This document shows, in pieces, positions 23,647 to 34,959 of a stretch of DNA of 64,000 nucleotides. A model generated the notes under the pieces. It was not told where the DNA came from. It ran no database searches and saw nothing but the letters and a program-made list of their open reading frames with translations. The DNA is taken from the NCBI RefSeq assembly GCF_005239225.2, contig NC_133299.1:1182967-1246966 (forward strand), given 5' to 3'. This DNA is from Populus alba (taxonomy: Eukaryota > Streptophyta > Magnoliopsida > Malpighiales > Salicaceae). How positions within the stretch are numbered: the first letter of the stretch is position 1; every line of letters begins with the position of its first letter. A program made the position numbers and the translations under genes.

Positions 23647-24804
23647 ATGGGAGGTGAACTGGGCAGCTTTCTCTTGGTATGGGTATCAGCTGTGGCATTG
23701 CTTTGCTACTGTCACAAGATAGGTCAGTTAACCCACGGAGGCACAACCAGGCTTCTTGCAATCTTGCCAGTCGTATGCATCTTTCTTGTCATGCCTCTCG
23801 GCATCCTTAGTCTGAGTGTTAGAGGTCTTACTTCTTTCTTCCTCTGCTGGCTTGCCACCTTCAAGCTCCTTCTCTTTGTCGTCGATCAAGGCCCTCTGTC
23901 ATCCAACCCGCCCCTCTCCTTGCCACGTTTCGTTGCCTCTGCTTGCTTTCCTATCAAGATTCAACAAGACCCTGCACCAACAGGATCACCTCATGATCAA
24001 GAGCTTGTAAATGTCGATGATAATCAAGATGTTGAGAAGCTCGTGAATGCTGAAGACAGAGACACCCCATCTCAAAAAATAGCCCCAAAAGGCCTTAAAT
24101 CTCATCTAAACTACGCCTTGAAGTTTCTCCTACTAGTCATATTTGGTTGCATCTATACCAAGGAAGACTATTTCCATCCAAAATTTATATTGTTCCTCTA
24201 TGTTATCCACATTTATATTGCTCTAGAATTAATCTTGGCCATGTTTGGAGCCCTAGCTCGAGCCTGTCTCGGTGTAGAACTCGAGCCACAATTTGAGGAG
24301 CCATACCTCGCCAGCTCTTTGCAAGACTTCTGGGGTAAGAGATGGAACCTAATGGTCACTAACATCCTGCATCCAACTGTATACAGTCCAATCCGGTCAA
24401 CTTTTAGCCGTTGGATTGCAAAAAAGTGGGCTTCATTACCGGCTGTGATGGGTACATTTTTAGTCTCTGGTCTCATGCACGAGCTGATTTTCCTCCACAT
24501 TGGGCGCCAAAAGCCAAAGTGGGAGGTCACATGCTTCTTTCTCTTGCATGGTTTTTGCTTGGCTATTGAAATAGGTATCAAGAGAGAAATAAAGGGTACG
24601 TGGGGATTGCCTAGAGTGGTGGCAGCGCCGCTTGTGGTGGGGTTTGTGGTGGTTACTGCCATGTGGTTGTTCATGCCCACCGTGGTTCGTTGCAAGATTG
24701 ATGCTGAGGCACGGATGGAGACTATTGCTTTCATTAATTTTGTGAAAGGTGTTTATATCTACTTGAAAGATGTTTTCATAAATCATAATGATCATAAATT
24801 TTAG
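23647..24804 (+). CDS. MBOAT acyltransferase 2: long-chain-alcohol / sterol O-acyltransferase (plant wax synthase family)
   Basis: Single exon, 385 aa, intact. A paralogue of the gene at 18992 with the same layout: N-terminal membrane spans, a polar variable loop (about 105-150, richer in Asp/Glu than in acyltransferase 1), ELEPQF (about 211-216), SLQDFWGKRWNLM (D227 onward), LMHELIF with the putative catalytic His (H278) and LLHG (H301). Membrane-bound acyl-CoA-dependent esterification of alcohols or sterols is the family role. The ATG at 23647 (MGGELGS) is used because the reading frame upstream begins only with TTG. A short open frame at 23246-23458 upstream is not assigned. The C-terminus differs from acyltransferase 1, so the acceptors may differ. 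Confidence 0.9.
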   Translation: MGGELGSFLLVWVSAVALLCYCHKIGQLTHGGTTRLLAILPVVCIFLVMPLGILSLSVRGLTSFFLCWLATFKLLLFVVDQGPLSSNPPLSLPRFVASACFPIKIQQDPAPTGSPHDQELVNVDDNQDVEKLVNAEDRDTPSQKIAPKGLKSHLNYALKFLLLVIFGCIYTKEDYFHPKFILFLYVIHIYIALELILAMFGALARACLGVELEPQFEEPYLASSLQDFWGKRWNLMVTNILHPTVYSPIRSTFSRWIAKKWASLPAVMGTFLVSGLMHELIFLHIGRQKPKWEVTCFFLLHGFCLAIEIGIKREIKGTWGLPRVVAAPLVVGFVVVTAMWLFMPTVVRCKIDAEARMETIAFINFVKGVYIYLKDVFINHNDHKF

Positions 24805-25549
24805 ACTAGCACCTAATTTTGTCGCAATAACTATAAGTTGTTGAAGCCAGAACCTGTATCGGCAAGACGGCAAGCACATTTATAAACTTCATTTATTAAA
24901 ATCTTAGACGGGTTCGAAATTTTGTTTAATAATTGCTCCCATGCATGCATAGTTTAAAACAATATACCAGCTGTTTGATAAAAACCATGATGAAGATATT
25001 TATTCGATATGCCCAGTACTTTATTGCAATATACCCTAGGATATCGTCTAATTAAGTAGCATAAAAAAATAACATTTTGTTTCTATCTTCTACATAACAA
25101 AAATGAATATTGAATTGATAAAAATATGGTTAGTTAAAAAATTAAAAATATAAATACAAAAAATAAAATAAAATAATGAATTAGTAGAGGCAAGAGATAA
25201 AAGTTGTCAAAAATCAATTTAATTCAAAAATTTAAATTATTAGATAAAATTAAATAATATGATTTATATTAATCTTTAACACATCCTTCAAGTGAAAGTT
25301 TTTTGAATTTAAAATTTGTACACGCTTACACTATATTGTACTTGATTTTTATTAAATAAATAAAGATGATGTGATTTAAATTCGTGACCGCGTGGTCATT
25401 AAGACTCAGATATCATGTTAAAAAATAAATTCAACTTAAAAATTTAAATTATTAGATAAAATCTCATAATATAATTTATATTAATCTCTAAGATAAACAT
25501 AAAATAAATATACATCTAAGATAACTGGCAGGGAAACATATCATTTTTA

Positions 25550-25594
<45 letters not shown>

Positions 25595-26436
25595 AGACAC
25601 TAATCAAATATTTTCTAAAAAAATTTCAACTAATTTTTTTTTTTTAAATGAAAGACACAATGTTCTTTTATACTGAAATAAAAACAAAACATAATATATA
25701 AGAGTAGAATTAATTAAGAATATAGGATTTTAAGAAATAATTCATTTGAGATCGTTAAACCCATATCAAATACGTACTCAACGAGTAAAAAGCTATATGA
25801 AATAGGTCATTTGAAAAGGAATCCAAAGGACATTCTTCTTGGTCTACTAAGGAGGTAGAGTGTGAACGGAGTGGATTAAGAAAAGAAGACTTTGTCTTCA
25901 ACCTCCGGTAGGTCTGCATTCCCTTCTATGGTGTTAATTAGCAGAATTCCTCGCAAGAGCAACACCAGATGGAATCCTCTCAAGGTCAGGATATGAAGCT
26001 GTAGAAAAATGGAGTTGTCTCGCCCATTCTTTCCCATCTCAGAGCAATCTGGAAATATTATGTTTCCGTTCATATTGATCATAGATTCCATATAAGTTTT
26101 ACTCCTCTTTTTTTTTTTTCCCTTAAGATTAATGAATTATAAGAGAAGAATCCAATTGAGAAATCCAAATTATTTGAGAATAATATTGATATAATAATTA
26201 TTTAAGGGTGAAATTGATACTATCATAGTAATAAGGTATTCTAGAGTGGTTTTTGCTCACTAAAATTAATTTCTTCACAATTTGGGTTTTTAGTAGACTT
26301 TTCTCATTTAAAAAAAAAAAAAAACAATTATGTACCCAAACCATTATATATTTAGTTATTTACAATTTTTTTGTTTTTTACTTTTATAATATTTCTTAAA
26401 ATTCAAATGTAGTCAGAAAGGCGCGACTTTGTTTAT
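24805..26436. other. Intergenic, repeat-rich
   Basis: Contains an inverted TRIM-like element (about 25226-25490, with a decayed primer site GACTCAGATATCAT near 25404), a (TTA)n microsatellite at about 25550-25592, and a segment at about 26139-26300 that recurs at about 35440-35590. A short minus-strand frame at 25876-26091 is not recognised. No supported gene. Confidence 0.45.
25226..25490 (-). mobile_element. TRIM-like miniature retroelement, inverted copy
   Basis: Two repeats containing AATTTAAATTATTAGATAAA and ATTTATATTAATCT flank a short core. Near the second repeat, GACTCAGATATCATGTTAAA is the reverse complement of a decayed tRNA-Met primer site. It belongs to the same family as the element at 7020-7502. 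Its duplicate lies near 51890-52165. Confidence 0.45.
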
Positions 26437-28274
26437 TTTTATATTTTAAAAATATTTTTTATTTTAAATTAATATTTTTATATGTTTTCAGATTATTTTG
26501 ATATGCTGATGTCAAAAATATATATATTTTTAAATTTATTTTAATACATTTCCAAATAAAAAATACTTTGAAAAATAACATTTACCATACTCCCAGTTTT
26601 TTTAGGGCCATATAATACAAAACGCAATTTAGTTTTTATTTCACCGCAAATATAAAAATTAGTAAAAAACAAACGCAACCTAAAAGCAACTTGGGCATAA
26701 TAAATAAAAAACTAAAAATATAAAAATATTATTTTAATTTTTTCATGCTTATTTTACTTGGTTTAAAAGAAGTGTTAAATAAAATATTAAAATATTTTTA
26801 AAAAATATTATTTCTATATATTTTTTTAAAAAGTCAAAACCAATAAAATGAAATCAATAAAAAAATAAATCAATTAAATACATGTTATTAAACTTATTAA
26901 AAAATATATTTTTTTCATTTTAATACAATTACATTTTTAAATAATATTTTTTGTGTAAATATATATAATAATAAAAATAATTATATTTATACTATTTAAA
27001 ATATTATTTTATTAATCTAGATATTTAAAATAACATTTTCTCTTCTAATTATTTTAAGTTGAAGTATGTAAACTATGTTTTTTTTAATTTTTAATTTTTT
27101 TTATTTAAAATTAATATTTTTCATTATGTTAATATTAAAAATAATTTTTAAAAAATAAAAAATTATTTTAATATATTTTTTAAATAAAAAGTATTTTAAA
27201 TTCTACTGTTATCAAAATCTCAAATAAAAAAGTAAGGTAGTATTATGACTAGCTGGTAGGGGGCGGTGCTGCCATGTACTATAAACATAATTGATGCAGC
27301 AGACAGCCGAAGTACCAAGGCGTGGCAGAAATTCAATGTCTTTGGCAGAAATTCAATGACTTGCACTGAGAAGTGAGACCACAGCTACACACCCAGATGT
27401 TACGATGTGTTTGGGTGTGCGTGGTTGAGTCGTTTTTCTATTTTTTTTTTATTTAAAATTATATTAAAATAAATTTTTTATATAAAAAAATAATTTTAAC
27501 ATTAATATATCAAAATAATAAAAAAAAATCATTTTAAATAATTTTTTTAAAATTTTTTCACAAACATCCATTTTGGCTGTACTTCTAAACAGAGTCTTAC
27601 AGCAAGCACAAACTATAGTCAATCTAAATAATTTATCAAATTAATTTTTTTTACTTTTTTTTTTCAATCCAAGGATTGATTTGCAGAGGATCTTACACTG
27701 AATTGGAAAGCATCGTGAACATAGATAGCATCCCTCAAGTGTGTGTAAAAGAAGTGAAGTTTGTGTCTTGGAAGACAATGTCAACATAGAATTAAGTGTT
27801 AGAAAGGAAAAGGCAATACTAAAACATGTGACAATGCCAACAATATAAGTACATATCATACTTTAGCATCAAAGTTTTGAAACACATTCATCCATGGTTG
27901 TAAAATCTGGTCTGCCCTGGTAGGACTCGAGGTCTAGACATGTCTGAATTAAATAAAAACTAAGAGAAGAAAAAAACCTGGATCACTGTCACACTTTCTT
28001 CATCTTCTGTTCTTTCTATTTCGAGTCGCACATGCGCCCAATTGATCAATATTCACTCTGTTCGAATACAGAAACAAGACCATTTCCTCCTCTTGAATCT
28101 GGATAGAATTGACAGAACCTGAATCGCCCTCACAGTTTCTTCTTTTTGATCTTTCATTTCAAGCGTGTATCTTGTGAGCCTCCCATACCAAGAACAGCAT
28201 AAAACCTCGTATTCAACTCCGGAAACTTCTTCCCACCTCAAACATTACAGTTGCTGTGTTTCATTTCCTCTCAT

Positions 28275-29610
28275 TTACAACTGATCGAAGCAAGGATCAT
28301 TCTGTTGAGGCTTTCTTTGTCTTTTGCTTTTTGCAGAAATACTTTGCAGCCTACATGATTGTTGTTTTATCAGTTTATAGGTGGAAGGATAATCTTGGGG
28401 CACGAAAGAAAAATCATCAATGTATCCATCCACGCCTCCAACTAATAACTGCCAGATGAAGGCACCAGCACCAGCCCGCCTCTTCTTTGCGGATTCATAA
28501 ATTTTATCATACACTGTTTTCAACAAAACATCTCTGTCAAACACTCCCTTCTCATCCACGTGCGACTTGAGCTGACTTCTGTGAAAAGAACTGGTTTCCT
28601 CAGCGCAATGTCTCCATCACTTATATGAGAATCCACCCAATCGGAAAGATAACTCGTTCTCTCTTCCAAATCACCATGTGGGATCCTACAATGCATGGTA
28701 TAAAGAGAAACAAGAGTATATCTATCAGGAATTTATAAATATAAATACTTAGCTCATTTGTTTACTCTGGCCTTCAATCAACTGTGTTACCAATCAATTG
28801 AACTGCACTTTATAAATGTAACTTCTAGGTTGCCATAGTTAGCAACATTTAGACAGCATGGAGCCAAAATCAAATGAAAAGCACTATATCTTCTCAAACG
28901 GTTGACACTGCATCACTATTTCAAGCTTAAAGTGATCTTCCTATCACCTTATGTTATGGGGGTCCTGACATGGCATTGTGATAGATGGGTGTAGTAAACC
29001 ATGATTCTTGTGTAGCTCATCATTATTACTGGACCCTAATCTACCATACTCTGCCATATAATGAACTGGAAATGAATTACTAACCAGCTGTCTGGATATG
29101 CGTAAACTGATGCAAAATCGATGTTGGATATTGCTGAGTTTGGTATGAAGTCTGATCCAAGTGAAGCTGCCCAAATCCCAGGATTCACTTCTGACTTGTT
29201 AGTTGTACTCAGGCCATAAAACCCTTCAAGTCCAACAGTCACCAGATGTCTTTTATCCAAGCTTTTGATATATGCAGCCATCTCAGCAATCCATGCCTTA
29301 AGCCAAAGGAAAAGCACTACAATGATCTCAATCAACATTTGATTCAAAAGTAAACCAGAAAATTAACTAGAGAAAATGATACTCTTCGGCTCAGAATGCT
29401 TCCATCAAACAGCACCATCACCCTTCTCTCCAGATTCCAGCCAAATCCTTTAGTTTATTTTTGAAATTCTATGCCAACATATACAGAAGAATGAAAATTC
29501 AATGGTTCACCTGAAGTGCAGGAGCAGAAGAACTTGATGAACACCGAGGCTCATTCATGAGCTCCCAAGCGAAAATTGCCGGTTCTTCAGACTACCTAAC
29601 TCCACTTAAT
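28275..29610 (-). pseudogene. Mannan endo-1,4-beta-mannosidase fragment, copy B (exons 3-5)
   Basis: Corresponds to positions 1889-3297 of copy A. Exon 5 is 28275-28685, exon 4 is 29085-29296 and partial exon 3 is 29511-29610. The 5' part of the gene is lost where a reverse Gypsy fragment begins. Compared with copy A, exon 3 has the intact reading SSAPALQ at its end but a stop codon (TAG) a little upstream, and the conserved His of VHAYPD is changed to Tyr (VYAYPD). Exon 5 carries the same frameshift as copy A. Clearly a pseudogene. Confidence 0.88.
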
Positions 29611-30700
29611 GGGATGGCATGTGCACTATCATTACCAGTCTAAGCACTCAATAAAGAGTTGAGATTTACAAAAACTTAAACCTTGACTAAAAATTGTAAG
29701 GTAAGCTATTAGTCCCCCACTTAATCTAAAGTTTTTTTTAGTATAAATTCCTTTAAAAATATGAATGATGCATGAAGCAAATTATACAATGCATGAACAA
29801 ATATGTACAGAATTAAAGCATATGAGCAAACAAGAAAATGCATATTAACAAAAACACACAAACAAACAATAAAACAAAAATCAGACAAAAACAAAGCTTA
29901 GTACTCCACAAAGTCCCTAGTGGAGTTGTCATTCTGTCGCATGTGTTTGGTGTCGCGATGATAGTCCACTCTCGTAAAGTATCGTATCTATCTGGCAAAT
30001 ATGGAGAGACAATGAATTCTTGTCTTTTATTAGTGAAATGCTGAAATGGAAGTCGCCACCTAGTTTTTGGTTACTAGGAATCCTAACTGGTCTCAGAGAT
30101 CGGGCACGAGAACTGGTTGCGTAAAAGAAAAATATTAGCATCCTAAATACACCATACCTAAGGTAGGCTGCTTTGTTTAATTGTCTAATATATGCTAAGG
30201 TGTTGTTGCGATTTCTAATTGTTGGTTTGTCTACAGTTTAAGAAAAGTTCTTCTTAGTAAGGAGATCCTTATCTCATCGGGTAAAACCTAACCGTTCTAT
30301 ATCAACTAAAGAGATTAAATTTAATATTAGGAGTACGTCTTACATGTAAGTTCGTAATCCCATATATTAAAAGAAAACATAATAAGTTTTTTGTGTATTT
30401 TTAAAATATTAGCCTAGTTCTCATGGCTTTAATAAACTAGTTATTAAAGCCAAAATATATGCTAAAATATTGTTTTTGTTATATGAAAATATGATATGAA
30501 TTTTTTTTGAGAGACTTGGCCGTATGTAATAAAACAAGATTTTTTTTTTATTTTTTTAACATTTTGGAGAAAACAAGGTATTTTAATACTGGATTTGTAT
30601 CTTTACGGTATAAAAATACAAACCAATATTATGCAAAATTGATAGAAAAATACACCGCGACGCAAATTTTTAGAATTTTTTTTTTTGGCTGGGTTGGACC
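29611..30700 (-). mobile_element. Gypsy-type retrotransposon fragment in reverse (leader + LTR end)
   Basis: Read on the minus strand, 29611-29913 matches the leader at about 63420-63600 (GGTGGGGGACTA-like, GCTTAGACTGGTAAT). It is followed by a decayed primer site (29914-29931, TGACAACTCCACTAGGGA in reverse), GAA, and an LTR end TGCGACA at 29935. Upstream LTR words such as CTAGGTGGCGACT match 63170-63190. It is an older relative of the element at 61042. The far boundary is uncertain. Confidence 0.7.
29914..29931 (-). other. Decayed tRNA-Arg-type primer binding site
   Basis: The reverse complement reads TGACAACTCCACTAGGGA. It sits three bases (GAA) from the LTR end, exactly like the cleaner site at 63283-63300, and differs from that site at three positions. 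Confidence 0.6.
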
Positions 30701-33379
30701 TGTCTAGCCTAGTGAATACTGGAGCATCTCTCCACTGTTCACGCAGAACAGTGGAGCAGCCAAAGACAATGAAGAAGAAGAAGAAAGAGAAAGGGAAGGG
30801 GAGGAAGGCTGACCAGCGGTTGCTCGCGGTGCTGTTGGTGGTGGTGGAGAGGAAGAATGGCGGGGGTTCATGGAGAACGCTGTTTCGGATTTTCTGTATT
30901 TCTTTTTCTTCTTCCTACCTTATGGTTCTGCTTCTTTCCCTTTTTTTTATCTGTTCTTCGTTCACTCTCCTATTTGTCTTTCTCTCTTTTCTTTTCTTTC
31001 TTCCCCCCTGTTCTCCTCTGTTACTCCTCTCCTTTTCTTTTCTGTTTGGTTTCTCTTTGCTTCTGCTCTTTCTCTTTTCTGTTTTCTTCCCTTTTCTTTT
31101 GTTCCTCTTCTGTTATATTTTTAGTTCTCTCCTCTTTGTTCGTCTTTATTTTTCTTCTCAAAATGCATGTCCCTCTATTTTTTCATTCTTTCCCTCTCTT
31201 CTTTCTCTCTATTTCCTTTCCCCATTTTCGTTCATCCCTCTCTTGTATTCATAGAAGATTATGGGAGAGAGCCACCCTTACCCTATCCAATTGTGATGTT
31301 TTGTATTAAAAAGATTGGAAAATACAATAAAGCCCTTGGTGGCTTAAAGAGAGGGTATAAATGATTGAGGGGTAGTGTGGTAATTGACCAATAGTTGATA
31401 AATATAAATAAGAAGAAAAAAAAAAAAAAGAGGAATCTGATTTTGAGAGAAAGAGAGCTACGGGAGAGATAAGGGAAAGAGGAGGAAGAAGAAGAAAAGA
31501 AAGGAGAGAAGGAAAGGAAGGAGAAGAGAAGTAGAGGAAATAAGTAAAAAGGTAAGATTTATGGTTTGAAGTGTATAATATGTTAAATTTCGGTTTTGAT
31601 TAATTGTAGAGTTTTGAAGTTTGTATTTTGAGTTAATTGATGAATTAATTTGAAGGTTAAGAGTTGATTATTGTAGGTATTTGATTAATTAGTTGATTTT
31701 GAGAGATTGAATTGAAGGATAATGATTTTGAGTTATGATTTTGTTTAAATGGTGAAATTGTGTTAGAAATAGGGGATAACAGTAGGTAATCTGTTGAAAT
31801 TCTGGGTTTGAGGTTGAAGATGACGAAAATTCAGTTTGGTCCCTCAATTTGTGGAAATTGCAGTTTAGTCCCCAAACTTTGGAAATTTTACAGATTGGTC
31901 CCTGGGACATAAATTGAGGTTCTGAACAGAACTGAGGATGATTTAAGGGTAATATTCCAGTATAATTAGGAAGATATGATATTTTCAGTTTGGTCCTCCA
32001 ATTTGACAAAAAGTATAATTTGACCCTAAAAATTTGGTAAAGTTCCAGAATGGTCCTTGGAGCATAATGATATATCCTGGACAGAATTGAGGATTAATTA
32101 TGGATAAATTTCAGTATGGTCATGTATTTACAATTCGGTCCTCAAATTTTGGTAAAATTACGTTTTGGTCCCTGTTTTGGAAAATTGTCGTTTTAGTCCC
32201 TAAACTTGGGAGATTAAGCCCGGTTTTATTTTATGCATTGGGATCTTTTGTTTGATTTGTTTTTGAGTATATTTCATATATTTATTGTAGGTTCTCCTAA
32301 CGATCCTTAATTAGATTTTCGGGTCTTTTGTCTGACATTCCTTAAGTTCAGTATTTTCCGGGTGAGTGGAATAATCTTTAATATGCATATAATATAAATA
32401 AATATGTATGTTGATTATACAATGAGTACAACTAGTAAATTTCTTGAATATTTATATATGTTGCTTTATTTTCCGAGTACTCATTTATTCTTGAATTTGC
32501 ACTCGCAATCTGTTAAAGTAAATTCTCTTTGATATGATATACGTTTCTTTGATGATTCTGTGAATATCTGTTATGCCTTGATATGGGACTTGTCAGTAAC
32601 TCCATGCTAACGGAGAGTAGTTAGCCTGTGTGCACATAGTATTCTGTTACCTAGCTGGTGAGAGAGGCATCAGCCTGTGGTGATTGATCATCCCACAGTG
32701 GTCACCGACGGGTGTCATCTGGTCACCGACGGGTGTCATCTGGTCACCTTCGGGTGTCATCTGGTCACCTTCGGGTGTCATCTGATCTCTGACATGTAAT
32801 CCACTACGTTATAATAATATGTTACGTTATGATAACTATATGTTACGTTATGATAATATGTTTAGTAAGTATATGTATATGTATATGTATATTAAGATAA
32901 ATCATCTTACAACTTATTAATATCTGAAATATCTAAAATGTATATTAAATGTTATTCCCTCACTGAGTTGGTTGAACTCACCTCTCATTTTTTTTAATAT
33001 TATTTCAGGTTCTTAGTTTATGGGACTTTGTTGAGTGTTTCCGCTTCTTCAGTTCTGGTCGGTATGCCTTGCTTGTTCGCGAGGCTTTCCTTTCAGTTTT
33101 GATTTGATGTCTTAGATGCTCCACTGTTACCTTGGTTAAATTAAATTTGGATTTTGACAATGTAATGAGTATTATGAATTATTATTTTTGTTTTAATAAT
33201 TATCGTTCGGTTTCATCAGTATTTGAATAATATAATATTTCTGAATATTATGAGCCGCTGCGTATTTTTGAACAAATTGTTCTTTTGATATGTCTGTTCT
33301 GAGGCTTAGCGTAGGTGAGGTGTCCTTTCGACACCGCTCCTGCGTTGCTGGTCACGGACCCGGGATTCGGGTCGTGACA
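30701..33379 (+). mobile_element. Long LTR-like block (probable solo LTR, Gypsy type)
   Basis: Begins TGTCTAGCC and ends GGGTCGTGACA, giving TGTC...GACA ends over about 2.68 kb. It contains a long pyrimidine tract (about 30895-31245), a purine tract (about 31411-31548), repeated words of the type TTTGGTCC / TTTAGTCCC...AAA (about 31835-32215) and a 21-bp tandem repeat. No coding domain is recognisable. The boundaries are inferred; no clear primer site follows. A counterpart lies at 57449-60162. Confidence 0.5.
32699..32782 (+). repeat. 21-bp tandem repeat, four units
   Basis: Four contiguous 21-bp units; two read TGGTCACCGACGGGTGTCAT plus C and two carry TTC in place of GAC. Located inside the LTR-like block. 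Duplicated at 59477-59560. Confidence 0.9.
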
Positions 33380-33649
33380 CCAATTGTGCCAAATGGGTAG
33401 GGTGGCTGGGCGGCCACTAAACAGTCGTTCCAGGGTCGCCAAAAAGCTTGTCTCCTCTGCTTTTTTTTTTTTTTTTTTTTTTTGTCTTTGGCAGGTAATG
33501 GGTCGTGTCGGTTTTGGGTCTTTGGGAGAGAGAGGGAAAGCGAGAAAATACAAGGGAGCAAAACTTCTCCTTCCCCTGCCTCTGTGTGTGTAGGGGAAGA
33601 AGGAGAATAGTGCCGTTCAAAACGACACTGTTTCAGTTTAGTTTTTCTT

Positions 33650-34440
33650 TTTTTTAATAACCTAAAAAATGAGTTATGACACTCCTATCTCTACTTCCGA
33701 AGTCACCATACTACCAGATCCCTCGTTTTCTGATCTTACATGGTTTTGTCAAATTGTGGGTACTCTTTAATATCTCACCTTTACAAGATCAGATAGCTAT
33801 TTTGTTGTTAACAGAGTCTGTCAGTTTACGCATGCTCCTGCAGATTCACATTGAGGTGTCGTTAAACGTATTTTGCGTTATCTATTGGGTATGACATCCT
33901 ATGGCTTACATATTACTCGCAGTTACTACTTTGATCTATATGGCTTTACATATGCAGATTGGACAGGTAGTATTGATGATCGCAAGTCTACGGGTGGTTA
34001 CCTTGTTTTTTTTGGTCAGACATCGATTTCATGGAAATCAACCAAGCAACGAACATTTGTTTGCTCCTCCACCGAGGCTGAGTATAAAGCCTTGGCAGAT
34101 GACACTACTAAGGTTATATGACTTCAATATTTATTGAGAGATCTACAGATTCTTTCTGCTTCTGCCTCTACTATTTATGCGATAATCGAGGTGCTACTTA
34201 TCTATCTGCAAATTCTATTTTTTATGTTCGTATTAAATATGTTGAGGTTGACTATCATTTTGTATAAGATAGGGTTGCGAAGAAAAAGATTCAGATTCAT
34301 TTTATCTCCTCTCAAGATCAACTTGCAAATGTTTTTACTAAGCTGCTTCCTACTGTCTCTTTTATTGCTTTTCGATTCAAGCTTCAAGTCGATCCTCCAT
34401 CCTAAACTTGAGGGGGCATATTATAGAATGTACCTATATA
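33650..34440 (+). mobile_element. Ty1-copia retrotransposon remnant (end of RT and RNase H)
   Basis: A broken translation gives the C-terminal polyprotein: FCQIVGTL, NRVCQFTHAPADSH, VKRILRYLLGM, YADWTGSIDDRKSTGGYLVFFG, SWKSTKQRTFVCSSTEAEYKALAD and LANVFTKLLP. These are the RNase H and adjoining region of copia elements. Several in-frame stops and frameshifts show it is dead. CTTGAGGGGG near 34408 is the polypurine tract, and the following sequence is probably the start of the 3' LTR. Confidence 0.85.
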
Positions 34441-34733
34441 GGAAATACTACGGGCTTACTCTTGTGTTGTAATCTCCACATTTACTATTATATATTACCC
34501 TACACGTATAAATAGAAAAAAATAACTAAACTAATTAATAGGTAAACTTCTTAATTATTCTTAACTTACATCCATTTCAAAATTCAGTGTAAAACATTCA
34601 CGTTTAATTTCAAAAAAAAAAAAGTAATAAAAATATACTGCAATCATAGAAAACACACAGCAAATTAGTAACTCGATGGTGGCAAAATATCTACCACGTC
34701 AAAAAGCTTTTCGGCACTGGGCCTCTGAAGTTG
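34441..34733. other. Copia 3' LTR remnant and flank
   Basis: AT-rich sequence after the polypurine tract, with TATAAATAG near 34507. No gene. Confidence 0.35.
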
Positions 34734-34952
34734 TTAAAAGCTGCAGAGAAATATTGAAGTGGAGCTTTTAATTTGACAGACTTCTGGCAAGGGGCTAGAG
34801 AAGTTGTTTTCACTAAGATGAACTTCATATAGAGAGAGATTTGCTAACCCTTCAGGCACTGTACCTGAGAGTTGATTTCCAAACAACGGCAAAGCGGATA
34901 GCTTCTCATAACTAAGCAAACTATATATGAAGAAAGGGTCCTGAAAGCTCAT
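34734..34952 (-). pseudogene. Leucine-rich-repeat receptor fragment
   Basis: Minus-strand translation shows LRR consensus: KLSALPLFGNQLSGTVPEGL then ANLSLYEVHLSENNFS.PLP. This is about two repeats of the plant extracellular LRR type (LxxLxLxxNxLSGxxP). No start, no membrane segment and no kinase follow. Orientation is opposite to the kinase pseudogene at 40938, so it is a separate remnant. Confidence 0.65.
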
Positions 34953-34959
34953 TCTGGTG

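Larger units (their letters stand above)
16957..34247 (+). repeat. Large tandem segmental duplication, copy 1 (visible part)
   Basis: From TGTAAAAAAAA at 16957 to GTTGAGGTT at about 34247 the sequence matches 43571-61041 in the same orientation and order (two acyltransferases, mannanase fragment, retroelements). The next copy starts exactly where this inter-copy segment ends, so the full unit is probably 16957-43570, about 26.6 kb. The match stops at 34247 only because a retrotransposon interrupts copy 2 at 61042. Confidence 0.9.

Noticed and set aside
24213..24734. 173-aa minus-strand frame inside acyltransferase 2
   Set aside because: Antisense shadow of a clearly coding plus-strand gene; no motif.
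25876..26091. 71-aa minus-strand frame with a hydrophobic stretch
   Set aside because: No recognisable domain, no promoter signals, and it lies beside repeated intergenic sequence.
30685..31309. Overlapping long frames rich in Phe, Leu and Ser
   Set aside because: They come from translating the pyrimidine tract of the LTR-like block; low complexity and open in all plus-strand frames.
32699..32782. CRISPR-like regular repeat
   Set aside because: Contiguous 21-bp units without spacers, inside a plant LTR; a simple tandem repeat.
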